Below are positions 1 through 11,564 of a DNA stretch of 64,000 nucleotides, one piece after another. The DNA comes from Cryptomeria japonica. Its lineage: Eukaryota; Streptophyta; Pinopsida; Cupressales; Cupressaceae. The stretch's first letter is position 1. Every line of letters begins with the position of its first letter. A program made the translations under genes and the position numbers. The stretch covers positions 472,058,400-472,122,399 of the forward strand of contig NC_081406.1 in the NCBI RefSeq assembly GCF_030272615.1, read 5' to 3'. The notes beneath the pieces are model-generated. The model saw only the letters and a list, made by a program, of their open reading frames with translations, searched no databases and was not told the DNA's origin.

Positions 1-2696
1 ATTTACTGACATAAGTAAAACCTCATTTCAAATTGTTGTCGATTATCATTAATTATCAAAATGGATTAAGTAGTTAAGCAATTCAACCATAGTAAACATA
101 ACCACAAAAACTTTCACCACTTGGCACAATATTTTTACGTAGAAACCCAAATGAGAAAAACCACGGTGAGATGAGACTCACTATTGGCAATATCACATTA
201 TTACAGACAATGAAAGATTGTTGACATTTCAATAAGGATATTGAGAAGGTTGTTGATGATTATGGACATAACTGATTAAAGATGTTTTACTATCTTGATA
301 TTATTATTTTGTCATTGATGTCAAGAAATTGATTTTTTAATTCAGTATGATGTTGCCATATCTTGAGAAGTATGATATGAAGATTATAAAGAAGTTGGTA
401 AAGACACAGGAAAGAATATGATGAATAAGGGGATAAGTTATTCAATGGGCAAGTACTACCGAGTCAGACAATGATGAGATCATGATGTTTTAGATTGTTT
501 TAACATCATACATATGTTGTAAAATGTAAAGGTTAATACTATACTATGTTATTAGGCAAAGAACCTAGTCGATAAACCCTAAGGAACCTAGTTGATAAAC
601 CCTAAGGTTATTGTTGTCGGTTAGTGAAGGTAGAATGTCTACCGAGTGAAGTTTAGTGTTCACCGAGTTGTAACCGAGCTATAACAGAATGCATTAAATG
701 TTTACATGTGATATTTAATGAAAGAAGTTGATGAGCTGGAGCAGATCAATGATTGGTAAGCCATGGAAGAAGTTTGTTAATGAATCTAAGGCAATGAAAA
801 GTTGACAGGAAGATCTACAGCTCAGGTTGAACCGCATTACCCTAACACAAGTTCCAAGGTGAATGTGCAAGTTCCAAGGTGGGGTAAAACATTTTCAGAT
901 CGAAAGATACAATGAACCTAGACAAGATTGAAGATCTGATGGCTATGATTGATCATGGGAAATGTGATCAAGGAGATTAAGTGGTTAGAAGATTGTTTAT
1001 AAATAGGAAACTATTGATAAACAATGTATGCGGGCAAGTGTATGCACAGGGATGTTACATAGTGATTGCCAAGCACAGAAGCTTGAAGACCTGTTAGAAT
1101 AACAGGGTATTGATGCTCAACAGATAGACAAGATTAGTTCTATGTCTAGATTGTATTGAACAAATAGGAATCTGCTTTAGCATTTTAGATGTGAAGTTGC
1201 AGATAGATTTTCATTACTATTATTTTGTGAAAGTGACAGGAAATCTCTTAACCGAGTGGACTTAATAGTCTTATATGTAAATCCTCTAGCAAGGTGACAT
1301 TCTGATTGAGTGTTTGAAATCCTTTGACAAGGTCACTTCTAACAAAGTGAAGATCCTATCCCTTAACTGGGTCACATCTAGAAATGTGTTTGTAATCTTT
1401 AACATGATTTGCTTTTAACCGAGCATACTCTAGAAGAGTATATTTCTTAGTGGGTCCGAAATCCCATAGTGGTTTTTCCCTATTTGGGTTTCCACATTAA
1501 ATCTAGTGTTATGAGGTTTATATTGTTCATATGCTTTTGAGTTTGCATGTTTGACAGTTTTTGGTTATATGACTGATATATATATGTTACCAAGGTTGAA
1601 TCTGATGTTTTTATGGATGATTAAGTTTGTATGTTTCACCCCTGCTCTCATCTTGTTGGGTATTGGATCTGTACTTATATTAAGTATCAGAACTATCACT
1701 CACAAGATAATCATCTGAACTCTTCTGAAGTTTGCCCTGTTAGGAGCCAAGCCTGTTAAAGCTTTTACAAAAAATCCTGTTAAGAACAGATCCTGTTAGG
1801 GACCACCCAGTTAAGGGATTAACTATAATGACCTATTAGAAGAAATACCCTGTGAGGAGTAACCTTGGTGGAGGATTTGAAATCCAAGCTAATGGACCAC
1901 CTCGTTAGAGCATTTGAATAACACTAAGCTTGTTAGAGCTTACCTGGTTAGGGGATTTTACTGTTGTAATTGTTAGAAAACAACAAGAGTTTGCTGATCT
2001 ATTTGAATAGCACTACACTTGCTTGTTCAAATCCTTTTCATGCTCCTATCTACCTTTACATAAACTGCATATACATCATCTGGTTCGACAACCACACACT
2101 CAACTAAAACTTTGCCAACTTTGAAACAAAACAACTCATCAACCTTATAAACAAATCAATAGGTCGGTAACACAACAAAAACCTAATTCTCTCATAGAGA
2201 TTACAAACAAATCAGTTCAAGTATGACCATTGGATTACATAACAATCTCTACACATCATTTATGATAGGCTCAACTGCTCCTTGATCACTGCTTCATCAA
2301 ACTTAGTAACTCATCACACGTATTGCATTACATGCAATATACTTGCTCATTTCCAAGATAAAAATCATTATCTCAATGCACCAAAAACACTTTGAAACTC
2401 TCTTCAGCCAATATGCATACATGTCATAATCATTACCTCTCATCATCATATCATAAACCAATACAACCAACTTAATCGGTTAGGGTTTATTAATTCAATA
2501 GGTAGGGTTTACCGGTTCAACTCTCCAATACTTAGCAATATCGGTTCAGTTCACAAACTCACCTACTGGTTACAATTCCCTTCACTACCTCTTCCTACCA
2601 GTTACAAAACAACATTATAACAATATCATTATTGGTTAATTGACATCAGTGATAACATAACAAATCAATAATGCAATCTTCATGCAAATGCCAACA
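1..2696 (-). repeat. 3' LTR of element B, interrupted by a solo LTR of family A
   Basis: Positions 1-181 and 1704-2696 align with 25808-26980 (the other LTR of B). They include the conserved box GTGGTTTTTCCC / GGGTTTCCAC in minus orientation (about 145-168). The stretch 182-1703 is absent from the other LTR and is an insertion. On the minus strand the LTR begins TGTTGGCATTTGCATG at 2696. A TATA-like TTTATAAGG lies on the minus strand near 2150. About 1735-1960 is a chain of degenerate CCTGTTAGG/CCTGTTAAG units. Confidence 0.9.
182..1698 (+). mobile_element. Solo LTR of copia family A
   Basis: This 1517-bp block aligns end to end with the LTRs at 48901-50416 and 55139-56655 and is flanked by a perfect 5-bp duplication CTCAC (177-181 and 1699-1703). 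There is no primer site, coding region or second LTR, so it is a solo LTR left by LTR-LTR recombination. It begins TATTGG instead of the canonical TGTTGG and ends TATCA. A TATA box TATAAATA lies at about 999-1006. It sits inside the 3' LTR of B. Confidence 0.93.
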
Positions 2697-2720
2697 ATCT
2701 CCTCCTTTGGCATTGATGGC
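2697..2720 (-). other. Polypurine tract of element B
   Basis: On the minus strand this reads CATCAATGCCAAAGGAGGAGAT directly before the LTR start TGTTGG. This is the position and composition of the plus-strand priming tract. A second tract-like copy, minus strand TGTCAAAGGGGGAGAAG, lies at about 2872-2889, upstream in element orientation. Confidence 0.8.
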
Positions 2721-3049
2721 AATAGATATATCAATACCATTGATTGCTATGATTGTGAATAAGAATCCTGGTTAATATTTTACCACGTACACTCCTTATC
2801 TTTAGCTGGTAACTGGCTTTAGACCATCTCTCTGTCAATCATACAATTCTTCTCCCTAAAAATCACATAGTTCTTCTCCCCCTTTGACAACAATTGCAAA
2901 GTGAAAGTAAAACATGCAATGTCAAACTTCATTGTACAACATCAGCAACCTACAACTTGATGCTCCTCCTGTGAAATAACTCCACTCTACATCAGTCGTA
3001 CTATAAAATTCTGCAAGGAGCTTCAAGACTAATGTACTCTACATCATGC

Positions 3050-4134
3050 TCAATTGACCTCATGAAGGGGTACAACCCCTAGCTTACTTCTAGGAAACTC
3101 AAAAGTAGTCTTAGGCAGAGGTTTAGTAAAGATATCTCCAAGTTGCTCCTTGGTAGAAACATGCTCCAAGATCACATCTTTACTCTCCACTTTTTTCCTC
3201 CAGAAATGATACTTCAATTCAATATACTTGGTTCGTGCGTGAAAAACAGGGTTCTTGGAAATATTTATGGCACTGGTATTATCACATAAGATCTTTATAG
3301 GTTCTGTAAACTTCATCTTGAAACATTCTAGAATGTGCCTCATCCAAATAGCTTGGGTACAATTCATATAAGTTGCAAGATACCCAGCTTCAACAGTAGA
3401 CTATGATATACAACTCTTCTTCTTGCTACTCCATGAAACAAGTCTCCCTCCAATAAAGAATGCTCCACCGATTGTGCTTTTCCTATCATCAACATTACCT
3501 TCCCAGTCTGCATATGTATACACCTTCAAGTTAAAGTTACCTTCATATGGATACCATAATCCATATTCAATAGTACCTTTCAAATATCTTAATATCCTCT
3601 TGGTTGTTATCAAATGTGTTTCCTTAGGATTCTTTTGAAATATATCTACTAGACCAACTGCATGAGCTATATTCGGTCTGCTATGAACAACATAGTGCAA
3701 TTTTCCAATCATTGACCTGTACTCCTTTTCATCAACAGATGTGGCTTCATCTTCCTTAGACAACTTACAACCTATAACCATTGGTGTCCCAATTGGTTTA
3801 TAGTCACTCATACCAAATGTCTTTAATACCTCTTTCACATACTTAGACTGTGTGATGAAATACCACTCTTCATTTTCTATATTTGCAAACCTATGAAGAT
3901 TTTTATCTCTCCCACTAAAGACATTTCAAACTCACTTTTCATTTCATTTGCAAAGTCATTGCTCATGTCATCATTGCCTCCAAATATGATGTCATCCACA
4001 AAAACTTCACTAACGAGTTTCTTATCTCCTTCATATTTGAGATATATGTTGCTATCTTCATCAGGTGTGAATGAAGCCTTTCATACCATGCTCTTGGTGC
4101 TTTCTTTAATCCATATAGTTCCTTGTGCAACATA
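3050..4134 (-). pseudogene. Copia reverse transcriptase C-terminal half and RNase H (element B)
   Basis: The minus strand encodes the second half of a copia RT followed by RNase H. The RT catalytic box reads F-V-D-D-I-I-F-G-G near 4000 and is intact. A frameshift follows near 3870. The RT thumb motif S-M-I-G-K-L-H-Y and the R-P-N-I-A-H-A-V segment lie at about 3720-3650. RNase H follows with D-D-R-K-S-T, C-D-N-T-S-A-I and the terminal F-T-K-P-L-P-K motif typical of copia. One in-frame stop near 3400 is a TAG where the family has Gln (C-I-S-Q-S-T). The upstream half of the same RT lies at 22504-22971 across element C. Confidence 0.9.
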
Positions 4135-4139
4135 CATAT

Positions 4140-5602
4140 TGGTGCTCTACAAAAAGGATGTTGGGAAACACAAACATAAGACAGGCATAGTCAAATGTCA
4201 GTGTAAAGTATCATAAATGAAATATGATCCTAAGCAAGCATATTAAGAGAGATATCAAACATTTAATGGAAAGCTTGCAAAAACAAAAGAAAGACAAAAG
4301 ACCCCTCCAAATGCTTGCCAACATGTTCATAGCTACTCCTCCCTTGTTTCTCTCCTCTCCAAGTTCCACATGAGTGTATCCCTCAATGTTTTGCACTACT
4401 ATGTAAGTCTTATGGAGATTCAAGATTTAAAGAAGGTTAAAAGATGCAAATACAAGCTAAATATGAGAAAACATCTAATTAAGTTCTATTGATTTTAACC
4501 AAAAAACAATGTAAATTATTTTATGATTTACTCCTAAAATTCTCTCTTAAATCTCATTATAAATTAGATGCATACAAGATTTCTGGATCTGGATTATGAA
4601 GGAATGGGATCTATTTATTGGAAAAATAGAGAAATGGATGGTTGATATTGAGTAATCTCAACAAGGGTCAAGATTTAAAGATATATGATCTATGTGAGGA
4701 GGTTCAACCCAATACCAGGATGACAAATGTCATCATGAGATGGCTTGAGAGGAGAGGGAAGAAGCATTAAATTCTTGAGATGACATCAAGGTTAGCTTGA
4801 GAGGTAAGGTTAAGCTTGAGTTGAATGAATAAAGCCTTTATCCAATGAATAATGCTTCTATGTAATGGAAAAAATCTTGTGCAAGAGTTAGTGGGGATAA
4901 CCATGGTCAAATTAATGAATGCTTGAGGAGACACATGAGTTAAATGGAGGTTGAGTTAGAGGTAAAGGCTCTAACCATGTGGTCAAGTAGAATGAACCAT
5001 TAATGGTTATGTAAGAGCCATATATGGTCATGTAAGAACCATTAATGGTTTGGAAGACTTTAGGGGTTAACTTGTTGGATACATAAATCATTTAATGCTT
5101 TTCAAAGACTTTGGATGCTTTGAGAAGTGACTTCAAGTTTCTTAGGGATGTGACAATAATTAGGGGATGGGTTTAGGCTAATTAGGAATGATTTAGAAGA
5201 ATCTAGAATGGGTTTAGGATGGAAGTGGGTTTGGTGGGTGAGGGAAAATATGATTTTAATTAAAATAAAATTACTTTATTTCAACAAAATAGGTGCAACT
5301 TGCATTTGTAGGAGAATGCAAGTGGGGGGGGGGGAGTTTAGGGATTTAAATAAATGTTTTATTATTTATTTAAAAAAGGAAAGGGGGTTAAATTAACTAA
5401 ATGTGTTTTGTTCATTTAATTGATTTTGAGTGTGGCTTAATGAATTAATTTAAATAAATTGAATAATTTATTTAATTAATAAGAGAAGAGTTTGAGGAAG
5501 AATTAATTAAATATTCATTTAATTAACTGATGACTGATTTTTAAATAATCAAATAAATAGTAGATATTCATTTAATTAAGTGGACAGATTTATGTGACTA
5601 CA
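4140..5602 (-). repeat. 3' LTR of element C
   Basis: This copy pairs with 21026-22498 across its length. On the minus strand it begins TGTAGTCACATAAATC. The part near 5200-5600 is very A+T-rich, with repeated TTTAATTAA-like words. A G run near 5326-5336 differs in length from its partner near 22212, a site prone to slippage. The polypurine tract AAAGAGGGGCAAA lies on the minus strand at 5603-5615. Confidence 0.92.
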
Positions 5603-7837
5603 TTTGCCCCTCTTTGAGATGGTGCAGTTTATCGTGTCATTTCAAAGAAATAAAAATAGGTGTGAAGAAATATGCCCCATAAAATTTAATTTAGTGGGTG
5701 GTATGCCCCCTCGAGAGATGGGCCAATTTTTTTTGAAAAATCAGGTGATCTCTTGAAAAAGAATGAGAAGTGGAGGGGAGGGAGAATAGAAGAAATTAGC
5801 AATAATGGTAAAATAATGGGAGGAAATAGGGGTAAAATGGAGAAAGGGGAAGCCATTGAGTACCCTTAGGTCTTACAGGAAATACAATGTAAATGTGGTG
5901 TTGTGATTTTGATTGATGCTATACAATTGATCAAAATTGCTTGGACAATCTGGTGCAATCGATTGAATTGCCCCAATTGAGTCAAAGCGTGACAGTTGAT
6001 GTCAGTTGGTTGCTTGGACAAGATAAAGTCGGAGTAAGTGAATCAAAGTGACCTGATGAGACTTAGACAATTGATGTAATTGCTCGATGAAGTCAAGGTA
6101 TCTGAAGAAAAATACTCGTTGAGACTTAGACAATTGATGTAATTGTCTTTGTGATTGTGTTTGATTGGTTGATCAATTGATAGTTTTTGCGTTGTAGGTT
6201 GTTTGTGGTGAATCATAGCAGTCCCGTTGAGATGAGGTCATTTGATAAATGCCTATTGTAGTCTAGGATTGCTATGATCGATTACCTGTTAAGACCCAAA
6301 GATACTTGATCAAAGTATCTATTGATAGTCTAGGTGTGCATGAGTCGATTTACTTGTGTAGATAGAGTAACTTGCTTGGCTTATAGGATGACTAAGGATG
6401 GGAAGCACAACCCCTCCCGATAGAGATGGACGCTTATGAATGTGGCTTGAGTAGGTTGATAGAGCATGATAGAGGGTATGTAATTATGATGATGACCGAG
6501 ATGGGGAGGGTGAGAGGGGGGGGGATTCAATGTTAGATAGAAGGTATGGAGGTCATAGGACTCATTCCTATGGAAGAAGATAAAAAAAAAGAGAGTATGC
6601 ATTGTCATTGACTATGTATGAATGATATGCGGCTATTATGAATGTATGGATGGATGGAATGCAACAAAATGCAATATAAATAGATGAGATGAAATGACGA
6701 TCCATAGATTATTCATAGTGCTCATTTTCATCATTGGGCATGGTAATACCATTCTTGGTTGAGGTAGCAGGAATCAATTTTGAGCATTTCACCTGTAAGC
6801 AAGCATTTATAGACAAGGAAAAGTTACCCTCCATTTTGGTTCATGCACAAATGGTCAAGGTATACATTGTAGTCAGTAAGCCATAGTGATCCATGACTGT
6901 ATTTTTGCATATGATCACGTAGCTTAGTGAACTTCCCATGTAGACACCATTAGTACATGCCCCAAAACTTCATTGGATCAATCTGCAAATAACAAAACAA
7001 AGAAAAAGATATTAGGAACCATCCCAGCTACTCTAATCACTTGTGGATATCCTAGAGTAGTGTAGGAACCTGAATAAATAAATAAATAAATAACAAATCA
7101 ACCAAGTGCTTATAAGGTAAACATAATTTTCTTGTCAAAGAAAATGTTACCATGTCTTGTCTGTGAGGAAGGATGCATCCTTGTGAAGATAGTTGTGTGC
7201 AGATGTTTTGATTGGTTGGTGGATTTGATAAGTGATCCTCACTTGAGTAGCTCAAAAATGTTTTGTTTGGTACCATTTGTGATGTGTATGTACAAGGAAT
7301 AATATACGTTTCAATGTGTTTGATTGATATTTGATGTTTTTTTCATGTTTTTTGGATTTTGTGAGTGTTTTGAATTTTTTTTAATTTTGAGTTTTTACGA
7401 ATGTTTTTGGTATTATTTCCAGCCAATGTTGAATGAAGAACTCAATGAATCAATGGTAATGTAGAATCCACTTCCATCAATAGGTTAAGAGTATTTCCCC
7501 CAGTTTAGACATCACTATTAAAAGCAGGATGTAGGACACATGAAATACTAACCCTAATTTCAGATTAATAACAAGCCATGGTTTGAATGATGGATGAATG
7601 GATGTGATCGCAACAAGTCTGAAAGATAATGGAGCCATAGCTTTTATGAGTGGTGCCTGTTTTCCAGGTTTTCACCACCGTACTTACCCAAGGTGCCACC
7701 GTAGTGGTTTTCACTATTTCGATGAATGATTTTTCTTTACTATTTTCTTGATTTTTTGTATTATTTTTTTTAAGACATTTTTCTGAAAGTTTTTGATATT
7801 TTCTAATATATTGGAGGAGCCTAATTCTCTGTGCAAC
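5603..7837 (-). other. 3' untranslated region of element C
   Basis: No credible coding sequence occurs here. The region runs from the polypurine tract to the end of the integrase remnant. It holds a direct repeat of GAGACTTAGACAATTGATG at 6058 and 6121 (63-bp period) within a looser array of similar units from about 5930 to 6350. An (AAAT)n microsatellite lies at about 7075-7095. Positions 7660-7760 resemble 28070-28160 in element E, which ties C and E to one family. Confidence 0.6.
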
Positions 7838-8080
7838 TTATGTATGAAACCATTTGAGGTGCATGTTGTTGATCAGATCTACTAGTGGTTCTCCTTCTGA
7901 AGTTGCCAACTGATATGCCCCTGACCCAAATACAACAGTGATAACATACAAACCTAGCCAGTTTGATTCAAATTTTCCCTGATGTTCTTTGTTTGGTTGG
8001 TTGCGAGGATTCTCCCTAAGAACAAGATCACCTACCTCAAATGTATGAGGTTTAACCCGATGATTATAGCTTCTTCTCAT
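7838..8080 (-). pseudogene. Integrase C-terminal remnant (element C)
   Basis: The 80-residue minus-strand reading contains V-K-P-H-T-F-E-V-G-D-L-V-L-R followed by G-K-F-E-S-N-W-L-G-L-Y-V-I. This is the beta-barrel tail of Ty3/gypsy integrases of the Tat/Athila type. The matching tail in element E is at 28225-28467. No zinc finger or catalytic core precedes it; the upstream sequence is a deletion junction leading directly into gag. It cannot be functional. Confidence 0.85.
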
Positions 8081-8101
8081 TCATTTTTGATCAAGAGAGA
8101 T

Positions 8102-8155
8102 ATCCCAGGATGACTATAGATTGAGTAATCTCAACAAGGGTCAAGATTGAAAGAT
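8102..8155 (-). other. Deletion junction in C with LTR-derived filler
   Basis: Between the integrase tail and gag lie two pieces also found in the C LTR: ATCCCAGGATGAC (8102-8114) and the stretch 8118-8155 (starts AGATTGAGTAATC). In the LTR (about 21530-21608) they occur in the opposite order. They are therefore rearranged filler, not a simple LTR fragment, and mark the place where pol was lost. Confidence 0.65.
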
Positions 8156-8179
8156 GCTTCTTAGAGAGCTTGATCCAAG

Positions 8180-11100
8180 ATTGTTTTGTGTGAAGGAGAT
8201 AAGCGCAAAATCTCTAATATGGATATGAGTGCGGGCATTTTATCCATTTGTTCCACAAGATTATATTTCTTGGGCAGGGGTATTGTTCCTTCTAGTGTCG
8301 CTCAAATGGCAATTTTGCTACGACGCGTAACAACATTGCATGCAGGATTTGGATCTTTGATGGTGAGGGTTGCAACTTGTTTGTCAGTGTCATAGAGGTG
8401 ATTCATAGTATAATTATAGGAAGCTTGTGTATAATTAGTTGTAGTATCTATGTTTCACCCTGAGGTGGAAGGACCCCTTTGATCATGTGATGGAAGCAGA
8501 TTCTTGAACATTAGATGATCACCATTTGATGTTTTAGGGTTGTGTCCTTCTATTTCAATTTCTCCTTTATCAATAAGATCTTGAACAAGTTCTTTTATTC
8601 ATTATAAATTGCTTGTCTTATGTCCTTTCCCTTGGTGGAATTCACAATATTTATTATCTCTCCACAATGGAGGTTTGACCCGAGGTTCATAGTTAGACAT
8701 TTTCGGTAAGGTTACAAGATTAGCAGAGACCAATTGATGCAATATTGTTTTGATGGGTTCCCCTAAGGGTGTGTATTTGCGTTTTGGTTTATAATTCTAT
8801 TGCTATTGTCTTGGTTCTTCTTGTGGTGCATTGCAACCTTGATTTTGTGGATGAGTGATGGTGTTGTTTTTAGGAGGGAGATTTTGCCCCGCGAACCTGA
8901 CCACAGGTTGTGCAATTTTTACTATGCATGCATCCACTACTCGTCATTTATGATGTGTTTGTTCTTGTTCCATAAATTGATTTTGTCACTATTAAAATGC
9001 GGGCGAGGGCCATCTTTTGGTTCATAGTAGATTTTGATAAGTCCCTTTTTGATAAGGGCTCATTCACATTTTAATCCTCGAGTGACCATCTCTTCAAAAT
9101 ATTCAGTACCCTTCATGTCTAAATGGAATTCCATCTCATCATTCAAGTTGGAAATGAATATTTCCACTAGTTCTTGTTCAGGTAAATGAAGAGAACATCT
9201 GCTAGACAGTTGCCTCTACTATTGTAGGAAAGATGAGAACAACTCCCCTGGTTTTTGTTTGGTGTTGCATAGATCTGCCATGGTAACATCTCGTTCTATC
9301 TTATGTGAATAATGAGTGATGAAATTTTGGACTAGTTCCTCGAATGTTCTAATGCCACCTGGTAATCAAGAAAACCATTGCGTGGTTGTGCTTCACAAAC
9401 TCTGAGGAAAGAGGCACATTAGATAGGTGTCCTCATAAGCCACCTCTAAACAAGCTGAGTGAAATTATCGAACATGATCTCTAGGGTCTCCTTTGCTCCT
9501 ATACTTTTCAAACTTAGGTGTTTCAAACCCTCATGGAAAAGGTGGCATATGCATGTTCCTATCAAAAGGATAGGTGATAGTTCTGATACTAAATATGATT
9601 AGTACAGATGCCAAGCTAACAATATGAGAGGGGGGGGTGAATCATTCAAACTTAATCTTGAATAAAAACAACAAATTCAACCTCAGTAACCTTATCAGAA
9701 AAATAGTAATGCATGCAGACCCATAAATAGATAAGATCACAAACGTATAACACCATATTTAATGTGGAAACCCAAATAGGGAAAAACCACTGTGGGATTT
9801 CAGACCCACTAAGAAATATACTCTTCTAGAGTATGCTCGGTTAAAAGCAAATCCTGTTAAAGATTACAAACACATTGCTAGATGTGACTCGGTTAAGGGA
9901 TTTCCCTCAGATCTGTTAGGATCTTCACCTTGTTAGAAGTGACCTTGTTAAAGGATTTTAAACACTCAATAAGAATGTCACATTGCTAGAGGATTTACAT
10001 ATAAGACTGTTAAGTCCACTCGGTTAAGAGATTTTCTGCTACTTCTCAAAATAACAGTAATAAAAATATGTTTGCAACTTCACATCTAAAAATGCTAAAG
10101 TAGATTCTTATTTTCTCAATACAATCAATTCATAGGACTTATCTTGTCCCTCTGCTGGGCTCTATACTTTTTTATCAAAATAGGTCTTCAATCTTTTGTG
10201 CTCGGTAATCACTATGTAGCATCCCTGTGCATACACTTGCCCGCATACATTGTTTATCAATAGTTTCCTATTTATAAACAATCTTCCAACCACTTAATCT
10301 CCTTGATCACATTTCCCATGATCAATCATAGCCATCAGATCTTCAATCTTGTCCAGGTTCAATGTATCCTTCGATCTGAAAATGTTTTACCCTACCTTGG
10401 AACTTGCATTTTCATCTTGGAACTTGTGTTAGGGTATTGCAGTTCAATCTGAGCTATAGATCTTCCTGCCGATCTTTCTTTACCATAGATTCTTTAACAA
10501 TCTTCATACACGGCTTACCAATCATTTAATCTGCTCCAGCTCATCAGCTTCCTTCATTAAATATCACATGTAAACATTTAATGCATTTTGTTATAGCTCA
10601 GTTGTAACTCAGTTACAACTCAGTGAATACTAAACTTCACTCGATAGACATTCAGCCTTCATTAATTGATAGCGATAACCTTAGGGTTTACCGACTAGGT
10701 TCTTTGCTCGGTAACATAGTATAGTATTAACCTTTCAAACAATAGCATATGTAGGATATCAAACCAATCTAAACATCATGATCTCATCATTGTCTAACTC
10801 GGTAATAGTTGCCCATTGAATAACTTATCCCCTTATTCATCATATTCTTTCTATGTCTTTTACCGACATCTTTATACTCATCAAATCATGCTTCTTAAGA
10901 TATGGCAACATCATACTGAATTAGAAAATTTATTTCTTGATATCAATGACAAAATAATAATATTAAGACAGTAATCATCCTTAATCAGTTATATCCATAG
11001 TCATCAACAACCTTCTCAATATCCTTATTGAAATGCCAACAATCTCTCATTGTAATTGGAATGCCAACCTTCTCCGTGTCTGTTATAATGCCAACAATAG

Positions 11101-11564
11101 GGACAAATGTCATTAAGTGAAAATCGGGTAGTCTTCACACCACTATTGAGTTGTTGAGTGAGATTCTCGGCTTGTTGTCTCAACATGTCTATTTTTATAG
11201 GAGGAGGAGGTGGGGGATTCCCTTGATGATTAAGGTCATATCGGAAGTAATCTCTACCTCTTCCACCATCATTACGGCTATGTTATTTTGATGTCTTCCG
11301 TATTTGTGTGGTATCAAAATTAGAGGGTAGTTTAGCACCCTCTTGAGAAAGTCTCAGAAAATGAGCATCTGTGTTGTTTCAAAGGATTTCATCAAAAAGT
11401 CTATTGAACCTGGGATTGTGTTGTGCTCTTTCTATAGATTTGGGAGTTGGAGTGCTAGGATCTTCATCATTTGTGCCTCCTCCAATGGCCTCATGGAAAT
11501 TTTTGAGGTTTTCTTCCTCCTCTTCAATCTCTAGTTGTCTAGTTTTCGATCTAGTGTGAGCCAT
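8180..11564 (-). pseudogene. Ty3/gypsy gag (element C), split by an A solo LTR
   Basis: Gag begins at Met 11564 (M-A-H-T-R-S-K-T-R-Q, an acidic stretch, then a Pro-rich segment). It runs to about 11102, jumps the solo LTR, and resumes at 9574. The capsid core is recognisable: F-E-T-P-K-F-E-K-Y-R, G-D-P-R-D-H-V-R, F-P-Q-S-L-R-S-T-T, W-F-S-x-L-P-G-G-I-R-T-F-E-E-L-V and L-C-N-T-K-Q-K-P-G-E. Near 8660-8600 comes a zinc-binding tail Y-C-E-F-H-Q-G-K-G-H-K-T. Many stops interrupt it. This gag belongs to the Tat/Athila group; the protein would have formed the particle shell. Confidence 0.82.
9575..11096 (-). mobile_element. Solo LTR of copia family A (minus orientation)
   Basis: The 1522-bp block is the reverse complement of the A LTRs. 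Its plus-strand left end TGATAGTTCTGATACTAA matches the A 3' end and its right end TAATGCCAACA matches the A 5' end. It is flanked by a perfect duplication ATAGG (9570-9574 and 11097-11101) inside the gag of C. No internal region remains. Confidence 0.92.

Noticed and set aside
5320-5340. G-run (also 22212, 25612, C runs at 33047 and 39311) as a G-quadruplex or regulatory site
   Set aside because: Single homopolymer runs differ in length between LTR pairs, as expected from slippage or sequencing error; they do not form four spaced G tracts.
7075-7095. (AAAT)n tract as a notable repeat
   Set aside because: Short microsatellite, common in A+T-rich DNA.
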